Source of the DNA: Zygnema cylindricum
Lineage: Eukaryota > Streptophyta > Zygnematophyceae > Zygnematales > Zygnemataceae
Direction of reading: 5' to 3'
DNA length: 64,000 bases
Assembly: GCA_037447655.1 (NCBI GenBank)
Contig: JBBHKE010003210.1
Location: 62,001 to 126,000, forward strand
In this document: piece after piece, positions 23,501-35,219 of the stretch
Layout of the letters: each line of letters opens with the position of its first letter
How positions within the stretch are numbered: the first letter of the stretch is position 1
Made by a program: the position numbers and the translations under genes
The notes under the pieces: generated by a model
What the model was told of the DNA's origin: nothing
What the model saw: only the letters and a program-made list of their open reading frames with translations
The model's database searches: none

Positions 23501-25517
23501 GTGCGTTAGTGGACACCGGCTGATAGGAAGTTCTCCCAATCTTCCCTTCATTAAAATCGGGTGAACTTTGTTTCGGATTGCCCAGCATCCCATATTGGGG
23601 ACTGAGATGTTCAGGGCATAAAGGCTTCAGAAAATTAGAAACTGGTATATCCGCTTTGTCCTTCATCTTCACATCTCCAGTTTGCGTTTTGGATGGTGCA
23701 TCTGCCATTTGCGTAAATGCACATGCCTGGCCCATTTCACCACCACGATCAGCTGAAGGACCAAAAGACAAAGATAGTTTACCGAGAGCAATAAGAGGCG
23801 TGGTCTTTATGGAGGCTTTCAATCCAGTCCTTCTAACTCCGTCTGACAATGTCTCAGGTAAGATGGACTTTAGAGGATTATCAGTACTTTCAGTTGCCAT
23901 AGTTTTCTGGTTTGATTCTCGGGTTAACCTGTCAAGTTTCTGGCACTCCTGCAAATCTTCATCCATAACCGCATTTACAGTCATAGTCACACTTCGTTCT
24001 CGATTAGCCAAACCAAAGGATGTAATGGCCTCATTGCCTTCACACAGATCATTACTTCCGCCTACTAAGTCTGAAGATTGCAGCATTGCCATCTGACCAG
24101 AGAGCTTTCCTAGAATTCTGGAAGATGGCGTCGAATGACGGTGGTGCTGTTCTGCATTATCCACCCTTGGCCACAGTGGTCGTAACTGAGTTGATTTTAC
24201 CGCTTGCAGGTTGTTATGCAGTGGAGGTGACATTTCACAGCCTTGAGCTGGCGGTGGTGGAGGAGAACTTTTTCTCACACTGCCTTCGATGAGTTCAGCA
24301 ATGGGTCTTCAATTCAGCAATTATTGTAATAAGCCGTTGCAATACGCCGATGGAGGACATATTTGGGGAACAAAGCGCGACCATGCGAGCAACACAAACA
24401 AACAAATAGTGATGTTAACACAGCAGGTAGAAGATGTCCCGGGATCCAGGCTTCATGGTTTAGGTGGTTTCTACCTACACCTTCACATGGTGACAAACCT
24501 CAAACTAGCATGTTAATCAGCTTAGTCACTGGCCAAAGAATGTATTTGCAAAATACCTGAAACTCCCAATGCAAGACCCCTTGCATATTGCTGTAATTCG
24601 GGATGAGATTTCACGCTCCAGATCAGCCCTGGTCAACCCAGCGACAAAAGGAAAAAAGATGTGAAGCAGGTTGGCAGAAAAATACCCATTTAGCTTACAT
24701 GCAGACAAGATCTATTGGTCAATCAATAAACAATAGCCACTTTCCATATTCCTAATGGTTGACATCGATTCACGTATCCAAATAATGCAGCATCTCACAG
24801 AAGCATTTTGTCGTTCCCTAGTCGAAGCACACCTTCAAGGAACAATTCCTACAGCCCCCACTCCACCCATGAGACTACAATCAGTGAAACGCGGTCATAC
24901 AAGTTGTTTATTGGCTCATGACTTGTCCATAATGGTGTCTAATCATCCAGTCGAGGACAGGCCAACTCCTCTTCCCAAAAAAAATCTTCAAAATACTTGT
25001 TCCTAATGGGAGTGCGATGGTCGAGACGGTGGTGAGATGCAAACAGAGAGTTGGAGAGAGCTTGATATAACGATAAGTAAAAACTGCTGACAGTCTGGAG
25101 AAAGCACAACGTTGTCTAACTTCCCAGAGTAATGCAAATGCCTCTACCTTAAGTTCCTATATAACGAATTTTGAGCGACATTTATTTGCCCAAATCAACC
25201 CGACATCCTCCAATGTACACATACCACAATGGTAATGCAGCAATATACCACAATACAAACCAGTCCTGGAAAACCAACAGCTCCATACTAAAAAAAGAAG
25301 CTTTTCTGTTTCAAACAGTCACCGCAGCAATTATTATCCCCAATGAAATATTACTGACCAGTTTTTATAAGGTACGAGCCTTCAGTGAACCACAAGAAAG
25401 AAAAAAATTAGGAAAAAAAGTACCTCGGCAACCACGTTGTTCATATCTGCCAGCTGCTGCAAATCGTCCAGCTTGCCCTGTCGAGAGAGAGAGAGAGAAA
25501 GGGAGAGAGAGGGAGAC

Positions 25518-25591
<74 letters not shown>

Positions 25592-28500
25592 NNNNNNNNN
25601 NNNNNNNNNNNNNNNNNNNNNNNNNNNNNNNNNNNNNNNNNNNNNNNNNNNNNNNNNNNNNNNNNNNNNNNNNNNNNNNNNNNNNNNNNNNNNNNNNNNN
25701 NNNNNNNNNNNNNNNNNNNNNNNNNNNNNNNNNNNNNNNNNNNNNNNNNNNNNNNNNNNNNNNNNNNNNNNNNNNNNNNNNNNNNNNNNNNATTAAGATC
25801 AAGTTTACCAACTTTGATTCCTTTTCTCAGACTTAAGTAAGAATTGGCGGGAGGGAGGGAGGGAAAGAGGGAGGGAAGGAGTGGAACAAGAGTGAGAGAG
25901 GATAGATCTAGAGGCAGAGGAAACATGGACCCATAGCTTCCTCTTAAGTTTAAGAATTTGAAAGGATGAATTGTAACAGCATTTTTATTGCATGTCGCAA
26001 GGAAACCTACCTAGGTTGGCTACTCAAAAATGAACGCAAATGAAATAAAAAGGTGGAAAACATATCGCTTTTGAATGAAGACAGAAATTGATTTGAGGCA
26101 ATTTGGCAAATGATGCTTTGCAAAGTTCACAGTATGGTGACATGTGAATGGCTGCAGCAGCATGTCATTTCTTCTTTTATCCAAATCAATATTCAATTAA
26201 GAATGAATTCAGACTCTTTTCCTTAGTTTCAACCATTTGAACTAGAATTAGGAAAACCATTGTCGTAATACTGATGGGCCATAGAAGTGGATAGCACGAA
26301 AACAACTATCTTGAAAAAGGAGACATGTGATTTCAAGACGTCCCTTACAGTGAAATTTGGACCGACACCCAACGCTAGAAAGAAGATGGGTATTTAGTGT
26401 TGAAATAACTTATGCTAAGAAGTTGTCCATAAAAATTTACTCCCCATATGAATAGCTGGAAAAGTACATAAAAAATAAATAAAAAACAAAGAAACTATTG
26501 TCAATGGAAAACCGGTGTTGAACAATTTATCTGTGACAGACCTTCAAAATTTGAAGCTCATTCTCCATCTTCGCCAACAGGACAGCCCGCCCTCTATTTG
26601 CAGTTGACATCTGCTCTCCTGACAAACCTCAAGTCCACGTGACACAACAATCACAAAAAGGTTTATGTGATGGAGGATCCATCCAAGGTACAACTACCTG
26701 TCAAAAAAAGAAGCGTATACGCAAGTAGACCCTACTTTACTTTGCATAATTCTAATATTTGCAGTCGATCTTGAACCATACCGATTCGATCAGCTTCTGG
26801 CTCATAGGAACAGAGGGGAAAGTTCTTCAATTAAAGAGTTATTTCTAAGGACAATGTCACAAAGCAAAACAGAGGATGATTAAGCTCTAAAGATATGGAA
26901 GTGGCACTCTCACAGTAATTGCATGTAAGACAAGAAACATATAGCATAAAGGAGCTCAGTAAAGAGCAACGAGAATACACTTCTGATTGCACATAGGAAT
27001 AAGATTAAGACTGAGAAGGAAACAAGAAAGCTGGCAATGTCCATTTGAAACACGTTATTGTAGAGTTTGGCAGGATATGCACATATAGGGTTAGGATTTG
27101 TAAAAAAGGACCCAAAAACACAATCCTTACTAACACAAAAAAAGCATATGGACGATGTAAACCAACTGCAAAAGTACAATTTTAACACGTGATCATGGAA
27201 ACTAGGCGCATAATTTGCCAGTGAAAAAGGAGGCACTTATTGACTGCTATGGCGAAATCAAAATACTTGCAAATGTATGTGGAACGGCTTTGAAAAAGGG
27301 TATTATACCAATAAGAGGTACAGCAGGCATGAGGAGAGGCTCCTCTGCAAGCCACAATTCATCCCATGCTGCCTTCAGTCGCTGTCCATCCAGGATTCCC
27401 CGATCCACTTACAAAGCATTTAAAACTTGCAATAAAATCGAACAAATTATTGCCTGTCAAGTTGAAGAACAGAATGCAGTATCACAAGGATACACAGGAA
27501 GCATGTCTCCTTTGTCAAAATTAAGGCATGACTTCGAGGCATTCTGTGGTGTTGACAACACACTGACAAACATTAACGTTGTCACTGTTCTGGTAAACTG
27601 CTACTCAGTATATGAAACATTGACTCACCTGATTTATCAACACTACATCTTCATAACATTGTGATCAATGCCCAGAAAAAAGTCAATTATACCGACAGAA
27701 AAGTGGCCACCAATATGACAACAACAGTAGGAAAGATAGACATTTCAAAACAGGCAAAAACCAAAAAATGGTCTGCATTTGCAACAGTGTCTACTATTTC
27801 ACAACAAGTTGACTGCCATTACCACAAACCGTCTCCTATGTTCCTTGCTTATATCAACTTCATTAATGCTGAAAAGAAGAGTCTAAATCTGTATTTTTCA
27901 ACTGCTATGCAAATCCGACAATCAAAACATACAAAAGCTTCCAGATCTGAGGGGTTATTCCTCAAGCTAAGATGGCTGAAGGAGGAACATTTCAGTACCT
28001 TGCTTGTTCCTGCAAACTTGTCGTAATAGTGCAGCAAACAATCAAGAAATTGTGCTGAAGAAGCAATTTCAAGAAAAAGCTCTGCCTCTTTGCGATTGCG
28101 AACACTGCAGGCACATGCAGATGAAGACGATTCGGCAGACTTAGCCAGATGCGACAATACGGATAGTGCTTTACTGTACTGTTCTGTAGTTTGACTAATT
28201 TCCCTGGCAATGGCACTAGCCAAGTGCATCTTACAGAAGCCGGCAAAACCGGAAACGCTCTGTTGTTTTCTGCAGTAAATACAGATCTTTATAACCTTAC
28301 TGAATCCAGAATCGGTTTGTATCCGATGTAATGTAAAATAATTACTAAAATAGCAAATCCAAGGTCACGTTGTTCTGCTGATGACAGAGCCATCAAACCT
28401 TGCCTGATGCATCAACTTCCACCATCATTTGTCTGCGTCTACATATTTCAAGCATGTCCAAATAAGGCATTCCTGTCAAATAAGCACTAACAAATCAATA

Positions 28501-30656
28501 GAAACGAAAATGAAGAGCTTGATTAGTTGGAGCTCCGCCGTCAGAGACGCAAACAACATGATCCTAAGCTCTGGCATAGAGAAAAGGTTACCGAATGTGA
28601 TATCCAAACACCGTCTTGGTAAATAGAAAAGGTAAACTTCTTCTAATGTCAACTTTGGAAACTGGTACAAACATGGAGCATTAACAGCCAGGTTGAAACT
28701 CCAGACAAACGGTAACTATGCTTCGTCCTTGCGCACAAAGTTGTATTGGCATTTCTTTTCAAAGCTTAAAAAAAAACTTCCAAGTTGCCAAGAAGTTTAC
28801 AATTCAACTGTCAATTTAATGCCTGCCTTTCGAGACCCCATGAAGAGACTTAAAATAATATGTCTAACAACAGCTGATTAACTGGATCAACATTCAAATT
28901 GGTTAACTCTAGCCCTTTAAGCCCACGTAGCATTAAAATGACTGTTGCAACCATGCCTCGGTTAAGTGAATGCAGCCTTCAATTTGTATGCTATAAAATA
29001 AAATGCCATTTGTTGAAGTATTTGCATTGTTTAACCTGGAACTTCAACTATTTAAACTATTTAAGGACTTATCGGGCTGCACATTGAGCAAGTTCTTCAC
29101 ATTTTTATTGCAACTGGTGTTGGCTCAACACAGTAATGTGTGTGAAACTCAGACGTATTCAAGCAAAACGCCAGGAATTGAAATAATGCTCAAGATTCGC
29201 AAGAGATGAATATGCAAACTAACACATACACAAGCATACTAATTCTTATGTGACGGGTGCCTGTAAGCCTTGGAATCATATCAACACAAAGCAAAATAAC
29301 GACGTCTTTGAATTTGCAAGGAAGAGGTAGAACATATACCGTGAGACAATAAAGTCGAGTGGAACGGCAAGGACGGCTGCGATGGAAGGATAGGATATGG
29401 TAAAGGCTTCCTTGTCAGATGAAGCAACAGGCTGACCTGGTTCATTGCCAGAGGGTCTCTGGAACACCAATGGACTCAAATGAATTTTCTCAAATAGCTC
29501 TTTGCAAACCCCAAGATTACAACTGGTTTTCTTACTTAGCTTTTTTGTTTTGTGAATGGCCGACAGGCTAGACGGGATTGGTGGCATGGCACCAAATTGG
29601 ACAGCAAATATAAAATTTGGATGATACTTGCAGACTCATTTTATATTGCTTGAAAACATACACATGATTCCCTCTCAAAAACAAAAACAAGACAAACCCA
29701 ATGTCTAGAGGATACCTTGCAATTGCTTTTACATTTTTTGAAAACTTACAGACGACTTCCTCTTGGAAAATCCTACACATTTCTAAAAACGTATCATCTA
29801 AACTTAATTTCCTATATTTTGATGTTTGTCTCTGGATGAACTTTCAAGTGATTGGCATCCAATGCAACACACATTACACCGCCCACTGCTATTAGACTTA
29901 ACAAATTTTTAACAGTAACACTTTATTAGAATTAACCACACTAAACTATCTCCAGGACGGATAATTTTGGGCAATTTAACTAAACAATGTTTTTAACACT
30001 AATCTATGATTTCGGGTAAAAAAACATTCACTCGAACAGGAGTGATTAACTCCATTAGCCATGGACAGTGTTCATATCAGACCTAACGATGAACTGCATC
30101 GTCAAAGCAGCTTCTGTCTGCTTCATCTAAAACTAGCTACAACTAGTCTGTCAATTTTGAATTGACATTGTAGAAGATCTGAATCTTTATGATTTACATT
30201 TATCCAGATATAAAATCAATAAGGACCTGTTTGTTCCTTGTTCTTCACAATCTCCCAGATGCCTAGATTCCAATAACGGATAATGCCCCCAGGGTGTACC
30301 AAGCTTGACAAGACAACAACTATCAAGTGTTCACAATTTAAACATGTGCTTTATGATATAATACACTGCCCGTCACTACTAGTGTTAATCACTCTAATTC
30401 GAGTGAGTGTTCCTCTCACTCAAAATCATAAATTAGTGATAATAACATTCTTTCGTTTAAGTGGCCCATAATGAGCCACGTAAAAAATCATTATTTAATG
30501 CTCATAATTGACTAACTCTGATAGTGATGGAGGATGTAGTTAACAAACGAAGAACAAGTTGTGGTAAAAAAAGACAGAAAGAAATGTGCATGTGATGTCA
30601 CAAAAACAAAGACATTTTACCTGTGCTAAGGGCTCAGCATCTCCTATGCCATCCAT
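20507..30656 (-). CDS. Large multi-exon gene, function not recognised
   Basis: I do not recognise this protein. My exon model (- strand) is 30656-30621, 29782-29750, 29458-29340, 28438-28399, 28269-28235, 28203-27999, 27381-27309, 26615-26542, 25477-25424, 24628-24557, 24283-22042, 21512-20507. All junctions are AG/GT. Phases agree throughout except between 25424 and 24628, where a piece of 3n+1 bases is missing from the model. The start MDGIGDAEPLAQ is followed by FTISYPSIAAVLAVPLDF, a basic VSRRRQMMVEV, helical segments (EAELFLEIASSAQFLDCLL, LKAAWDELWLAEEPLL, LLAKMENELQILKGKLDDLQ) and VKSHPELQQYARGLALGVS. The last two exons (2,242 and 1,006 bases) encode a long Ser/Thr/Pro-rich, probably disordered region with a small Cys-rich patch (VVCVCGMKLVSGRFHNACM) near the C terminus. 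The total is about 1,330 residues. A folded helical N-terminal part with a disordered scaffold-like tail would suit a nuclear or adaptor protein, but that is inference. Confidence 0.8.
25483..25591. repeat. (GA)n tract ending at an assembly gap
   Basis: A long GA dinucleotide run lies directly upstream (in transcript direction) of the exon at 25477-25424, where it supplies the CT-rich tract before the splice acceptor. The assembly breaks off inside it. Confidence 0.9.
25592..25791. other. Assembly gap of 200 N
   Basis: Exactly 200 unknown bases lie within an intron of the large unrecognised gene, flanked by GA repeats and by GAGGGAGG repeats. The round number suggests a placeholder of unknown true length. 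Confidence 0.98.
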
Positions 30657-31146
30657 TTTAGTTTCTGCTCATTTCTTTTGAATTACTGAGGTTTGAATTA
30701 TTATTATAAAATATGTTCAGCTCACATGGGAGGCCGAAAGTGAATTGAAGAAAAAGAAGAAACATATCTCATTGTCATTAGTGAATGTCAGAAACTAGGC
30801 TGCATGCATCCATATAAGAGGATGCAGGATAGGACCTTGCACCTACAAGATAGCCATTGATCCAAAAAGTTACACAGTACACTTTAATACTACACTTACG
30901 ACATTTCTGCATTGTAGTTCACAAGAATGTCATTCTAAGCTGTCTAAAATCAAATCCTCGAGGCCAGACTAATGAGCAGGTGAATTTCAACCAACCCCTG
31001 TACTGGTGAAGAAAGAATGACATAGGGTCTGTGCTTTGGAGTTTGCGGTTTAGAGTTTGAAGAATGGAAGCTTGGACTTTGGAGGGAAATATTTCAAACT
31101 TTGGCCTTAGAAAGACCGGCAGAGTCAAAGAGCAATAAGGGTACAG
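30657..31146. other. 5' flank of the unrecognised gene
   Basis: No gene is visible. This is the presumed promoter region of the - strand gene starting at 30656. It is AT-rich and I see no unambiguous TATA box. A MITE begins at 31147. Confidence 0.4.
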
Positions 31147-31712
31147 TACACCGCCAATCGCTATTAGCGTAGAAGTTTCTTTAGCGTATATGAATAATTA
31201 CCGTGGTTTACGCTAATTAAGAATTTTAAATTTTTGAAAAAAAACATACATTCTAATTGTTTAATAATTATAATTTGGGTCTTTGAAAAAAGTAAACGTC
31301 GGTCGCAAACATGCTTACACTAGTATAGGTGTTTGTACAAAATCTGACAAATCGTACACAAATCGTACGTTCACACAGTCGAAACGCGGTTGCTGGACGA
31401 ATATATGCGAACGTGATATTTGACAACCCGATTTGATCCCCTTTTTAGACCGCACATTCTCATGCGTCAGTGGTTACTAAACATAATGAATTGTAATTTT
31501 TCACTTAAAAAGGTACGTTTCTGTACGGTTTGAATCTGACCGTACACCATACTATTTAAAGATGACGTACTTCCGTTTTGTACGGTACTTGGAAAATAAC
31601 CCTAAATGGCGTACAGAAAAAAATAGAATAAGCTACGCTATTGGAGAATATAAAAAAAAAACAAAGCGGGACGGAATTAGCGTATACTACGCTAATAGCG
31701 ATTGGCGGTGTA
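31147..31712 (+). mobile_element. MITE, family TACACCGCCAATCG, copy 1
   Basis: It begins TACACCGCCAATCGCTATTA and ends with the exact inverse (TAATAGCGATTGGCGGTGTA). Length is 566 bases with terminal inverted repeats of about 25 bases. It is bounded by TA at both ends, consistent with a TA target site. The interior is non-coding and matches copy 2 at 55437-56013 in reverse orientation. Confidence 0.85.
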
Positions 31713-32647
31713 CACCGTGAATCGTAATTACTAATTAGAGTAATGAAAAAATTAGAGTACAAAAACTAAAAAAAAAAAAAGAAAGTAATGAACGCTAATT
31801 TATGTGATATAGCAGTTTCAACTATGAAGTTTACTCTAATTTATTTAAGTACTCTAATTTGAGGTATTCGTACAGAATTTGGTTTATCGTCACTTTACAC
31901 GCTGGCACTACGCTGCTTGTTAAACGCATACATGATAACAGCCAAGATTAATCATTGTTTGTTCATTACTAACAAGTACAATTAACGGTCGAGGTCATCC
32001 GTATCAACACTATTTTAAAAACGCCAATGGAAATCCTTTACCTTAAATAGAATAATTAAAAATTAGAATCATTTACTCTATTTCATGTGATGAGTCGAAA
32101 TTGAGCCAACGAATTGGGGAATTTATCTACCACGATTCAGGTAATCACCATAGCGTAAGGCCGCGCCATCGCACGACCAGGACGCTATCGCGTCGTTATT
32201 ATTAATTAATTTGCCTTAAAATTTGATTTTTCCTCAAATAGATACATTATTTTAATTTTTCTCGACGCACTAAAGCCCGGCAAAATAGCAAAGATGAATC
32301 ATAATATCTTGAGGGTGTATTTGATGTCGACGGCACAAATGTAATCTTTTCAAGTGAAAATTTTACAAAAATGAGTTAAACCGTACGCGACGGATGTAGG
32401 CCAAAAACCGATCGCTCGGCACGTAAATTGGCCCATAATATATTTAAATTTTACGCACAATCATTTTTAATTCTTTGCACGCACATATTAATGTATATAA
32501 TCGATAACCAATATTCTATTTTTCGTTTCGACCAAAGATGTCACCTAAATTAGAATACACCTTAAAAAAAATCTTAATAAGCGTCAATGACGGTATATTT
32601 ACTTCCACACTATTTAAACTTTGACACTAATAACGATGCGCGGTGTA
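31711..32647. mobile_element. MITE-like element adjoining copy 1
   Basis: It starts TACACCGTGAATCG and ends CGATGCGCGGTGTA, an imperfect inverted pair related to the TACACCGCC family. It shares its first TA with the end of the preceding MITE. A similar start (CACTGTGAATCACTATTAGC) recurs at about 32678, so more than one insertion may be present. There is no coding sequence. Confidence 0.5.
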
Positions 32648-33510
32648 CACTGCATCGCCCATCGCAACACTGTGAATCACTATTAGCGTAATAAAAAAAA
32701 TAGTTTAATGAAACAATTAGCGTACTTTACGGTAAATTGTGTTTTTTCGGGTACACCATGATACTAATTTATCATGTGCTCTAATTTATATATTTTTTTG
32801 TATTAATTGTCGCACCATAATATCTAAACACTAAAATATGTGTGTGTACGGATTTGTACAAATCGTACGCCGTAGTGTTTTCGCGACATCCGCAGTTGCC
32901 GTAAATTAATTACGCAATTATATGTTAACGCGACTCCGGAATTGTGTAGTGTGTGATCAGTTATGTTTCCCGTAAGCACGAATTTCGAACTGACCACGGC
33001 ACGCTGTTGCGTTCAAAAACGACGTCGCTTGTGCGTATGTTGTAGTAAAATACACACTATTACCTTCCTTTAACTCTAATTTTGTCGTTGTAATTTCCGT
33101 ACATCAATTTACCTGTTGCATTATTCATGGCGTTTTCACCAAAATCATCGTCGCCTATCACGTGCGTATTTTCACGCTGAAACCCACGCTCATTTTCATA
33201 CATTCCTGCTTGTTTTTGACGTTTTAAAAATATTTCACAATAAAATTTCCAAAAGAAACATTTTTGTGATGTTTTAAAAAGTTGCGGCTTCCAAAATTCA
33301 ACCGAAAATTTAAAAACTATATTTTTAAATGAAAAACCTTTCGCGCTCTTTCTTCTTTTAGGGGTATCATATTTGCTATATATATTTATATTTTTCGACT
33401 ACCATTCCACAACTTATTCACCTTAAGCCATTGTCTTTCGTATTAACCTTACCTTTGTTTGCTTCGAAAACATTCCCTACCTGAACTGCCACCTATTATT
33501 TTTTACCAAC
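32648..33510. other. AT-rich sequence with MITE debris
   Basis: The first 150 bases look like the start of another repeat of the same family. The rest has no clear gene. A TATA-like CTATATATATTTATAT lies near 33375, about 130 bases before the ORF at 33511. Confidence 0.45.
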
Positions 33511-34023
33511 ATGTGGCCAATCTCTTCCCCAATCACTAATTTTTTCGGGAGTTATGCTGTGAGACTCTACGAAAATGTTCGTGTCCCTCCATTACCAACT
33601 AACACCGATTCCGAAAGGAGGGACATCCGTCATTCGGATGAGACACAAATGCCAAGCAATGGGGTAGAATTACCGTATGGAGAGCCTTTCAAGGAAGGGG
33701 TTCCAGTCGAAGGTCATGAAGAGGAGGGTGCATGTTTCGTTAAGCTCCCTCGAAAACCTCGTAAAACTCAACATGTTTCGACGAAGATTACTCGCATGCG
33801 AGTAATCAACTGGATGATCGCTGACGTACAATTCAACGGGAAAGACGAAATCGTTACGAGGACCGTGAGGAGGTTCCCCAAACACTTCACGGGAGACTAT
33901 GGTTGTAGTAAGTGTTATAACCATTCAACTTTGTCCTTTTTGCAAAAATCGTGGCCGTTTACATGCTTGGCAGTCCCTGACGACGTCAAATCACTATGGC
34001 AATCCCTCTATCCCCTCTGTTGA
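33511..34023 (+). CDS. Unassigned ORF, 170 codons
   Basis: This open frame starts ATG at 33511 and ends TGA at 34021-34023. I recognise no domain. The first 60 residues are polar and acidic, and the middle is basic (KLPRKPRKTQHVSTKITRMR). It is followed by INWMIADVQFNGKDEIVTR and the short CSKC motif. A TATA-like run lies about 130 bases upstream, and a copia LTR starts 184 bases downstream. It could be a short host gene, the first exon of a gene cut by the copia insertion, or a relic of an unrecognised element. Confidence 0.35.
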   Translation: MWPISSPITNFFGSYAVRLYENVRVPPLPTNTDSERRDIRHSDETQMPSNGVELPYGEPFKEGVPVEGHEEEGACFVKLPRKPRKTQHVSTKITRMRVINWMIADVQFNGKDEIVTRTVRRFPKHFTGDYGCSKCYNHSTLSFLQKSWPFTCLAVPDDVKSLWQSLYPLC

Positions 34024-34206
34024 AATTTAAGTAATTTATAGGTTTATAGATTCTAAAATAAAAGCCAAAACAATGACAGCTTGCCTCTAACTCTTCACTC
34101 AAGTCCCCACACTTGTCGCAGTCAATGAAGACTTGAGGAGGAGTTAGATCCATGGCTGCCTAGGCTGTCCAAATAGGACACGGAGGCAAATCTCGATAGT
34201 GTTACC

Positions 34207-35210
34207 TGCAATTCTCTGTCCCCCATAGTATCACTGAATTCAAGAAGCCTTTAGGTAGCTTTTGGCTAGCCCTCTTTCAATTTGGATCACTGCTACCCAA
34301 GTAGGTAAATAGACAATCTAACTGCACCCTTGTGCAGTCTGGACTCCCCTGAGTCCATAGCAAAAAGGAATCACTAAAAATGCCCAACCAGGCAATTAAT
34401 TATCAAGTGGCAAAGATGCCAATATTTATACAAGCTTGTTCGGAGAGAGGCGGCTACCTCCTCAATCCTCTAATTTTTAAACCCCTCTCCCAACCCCTAT
34501 CTACTGATATACGAACCAATCAGAAGACTGTTCGGTACAGAAAGGTACTACGGCCGATGTACTTTCTGTACAGCTGGTGTAAGACAAGGCTATGGAGGGG
34601 ACGTCTGTCTCCTTCGGACTTGTCCTTGTGCTCCTCGAGATTCCCGCTTCCCAATGATATCTTGCCACGTGTTGACAGGTCACGTCACACCCGAAAACCG
34701 CCAAGACGGCCACTCCGGGATCCTGGTGTTGATGCGGGCCGTCGGATCTAAACAAGCTTTAAATGTTCGCCGTCGAAAATAACAAATGTCCGGTACATGT
34801 GTTTCGTGCGCACTAAACCTCAACTAGTTCATATGTCCTTAATTTGGTATTCCGTTAATCGGATTAATGAAATAGTTAATGTTTAAATAGCTATCAAACC
34901 CTATGTATCCTAACGGGCTACTACGACAGACCGGTAAGAGCTGACGGCTACGCCTCGCTGTGCCGGTCAGAGGTTCAAGTCCTGTCGGACTCAACCTTTT
35001 TTTTGAGAGTGATTTAGGTCACTCTTTAGTTCTTCCTATGGAGCTGAGGCAACGCAACCATGGCTCCACCGCCCTCTCTTCCTTGAGTGACTACAACAAG
35101 TATGGGGGCTAGAGAGAAACGGTGGAGGCAGACTGCCTGTGCTTTTCTTTTAACTATATTAGCTAATTAAGACCTAGAAAATACCTCGCCTAAATCCAGT
35201 GATTTCAACA
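34207..35210 (-). repeat. 3' LTR of copia A
   Basis: It starts TGTTGAAATCACTGG at 35210 (- strand) and ends near GAATTGCA at 34207, about 1.0 kb. Diverged copies of the same LTR lie at 42107-43117 and 43118-43763. An embedded tRNA-like block is at 34925-34995. Confidence 0.8.
34925..34995 (+). other. tRNA-like block in LTR (copy 1 of 3)
   Basis: The + strand, antisense to the retroelement, carries AGAGGTTCAAGTCC, a fair box B, preceded at tRNA-like distance by GACCGGTAAGAGCTGACGGC, a weak box A. The same block sits at the same place in the LTRs at 42838-42907 and 43490-43560, with box B GGTTCGAGTCC and GGTTCGATTC. A normal cloverleaf does not close, so it is tRNA-derived at best. Confidence 0.4.
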
Positions 35211-35219
35211 CTCCCCTTA

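Noticed and set aside
23578-24096. + strand open frame of 172 codons
   Set aside because: It is antisense to the 2.2-kb exon of the unrecognised gene, whose frame is supported by splice phases at both ends.
24755-25006. + strand open frame MVDIDSRIQIMQHL...
   Set aside because: It lies in an intron of the - strand gene, with no domain and no splice context.
25171-25836. Long open frames on both strands across 25.2-25.9 kb
   Set aside because: They run through the N gap and the (GA)n tract, so the openness is an artefact.
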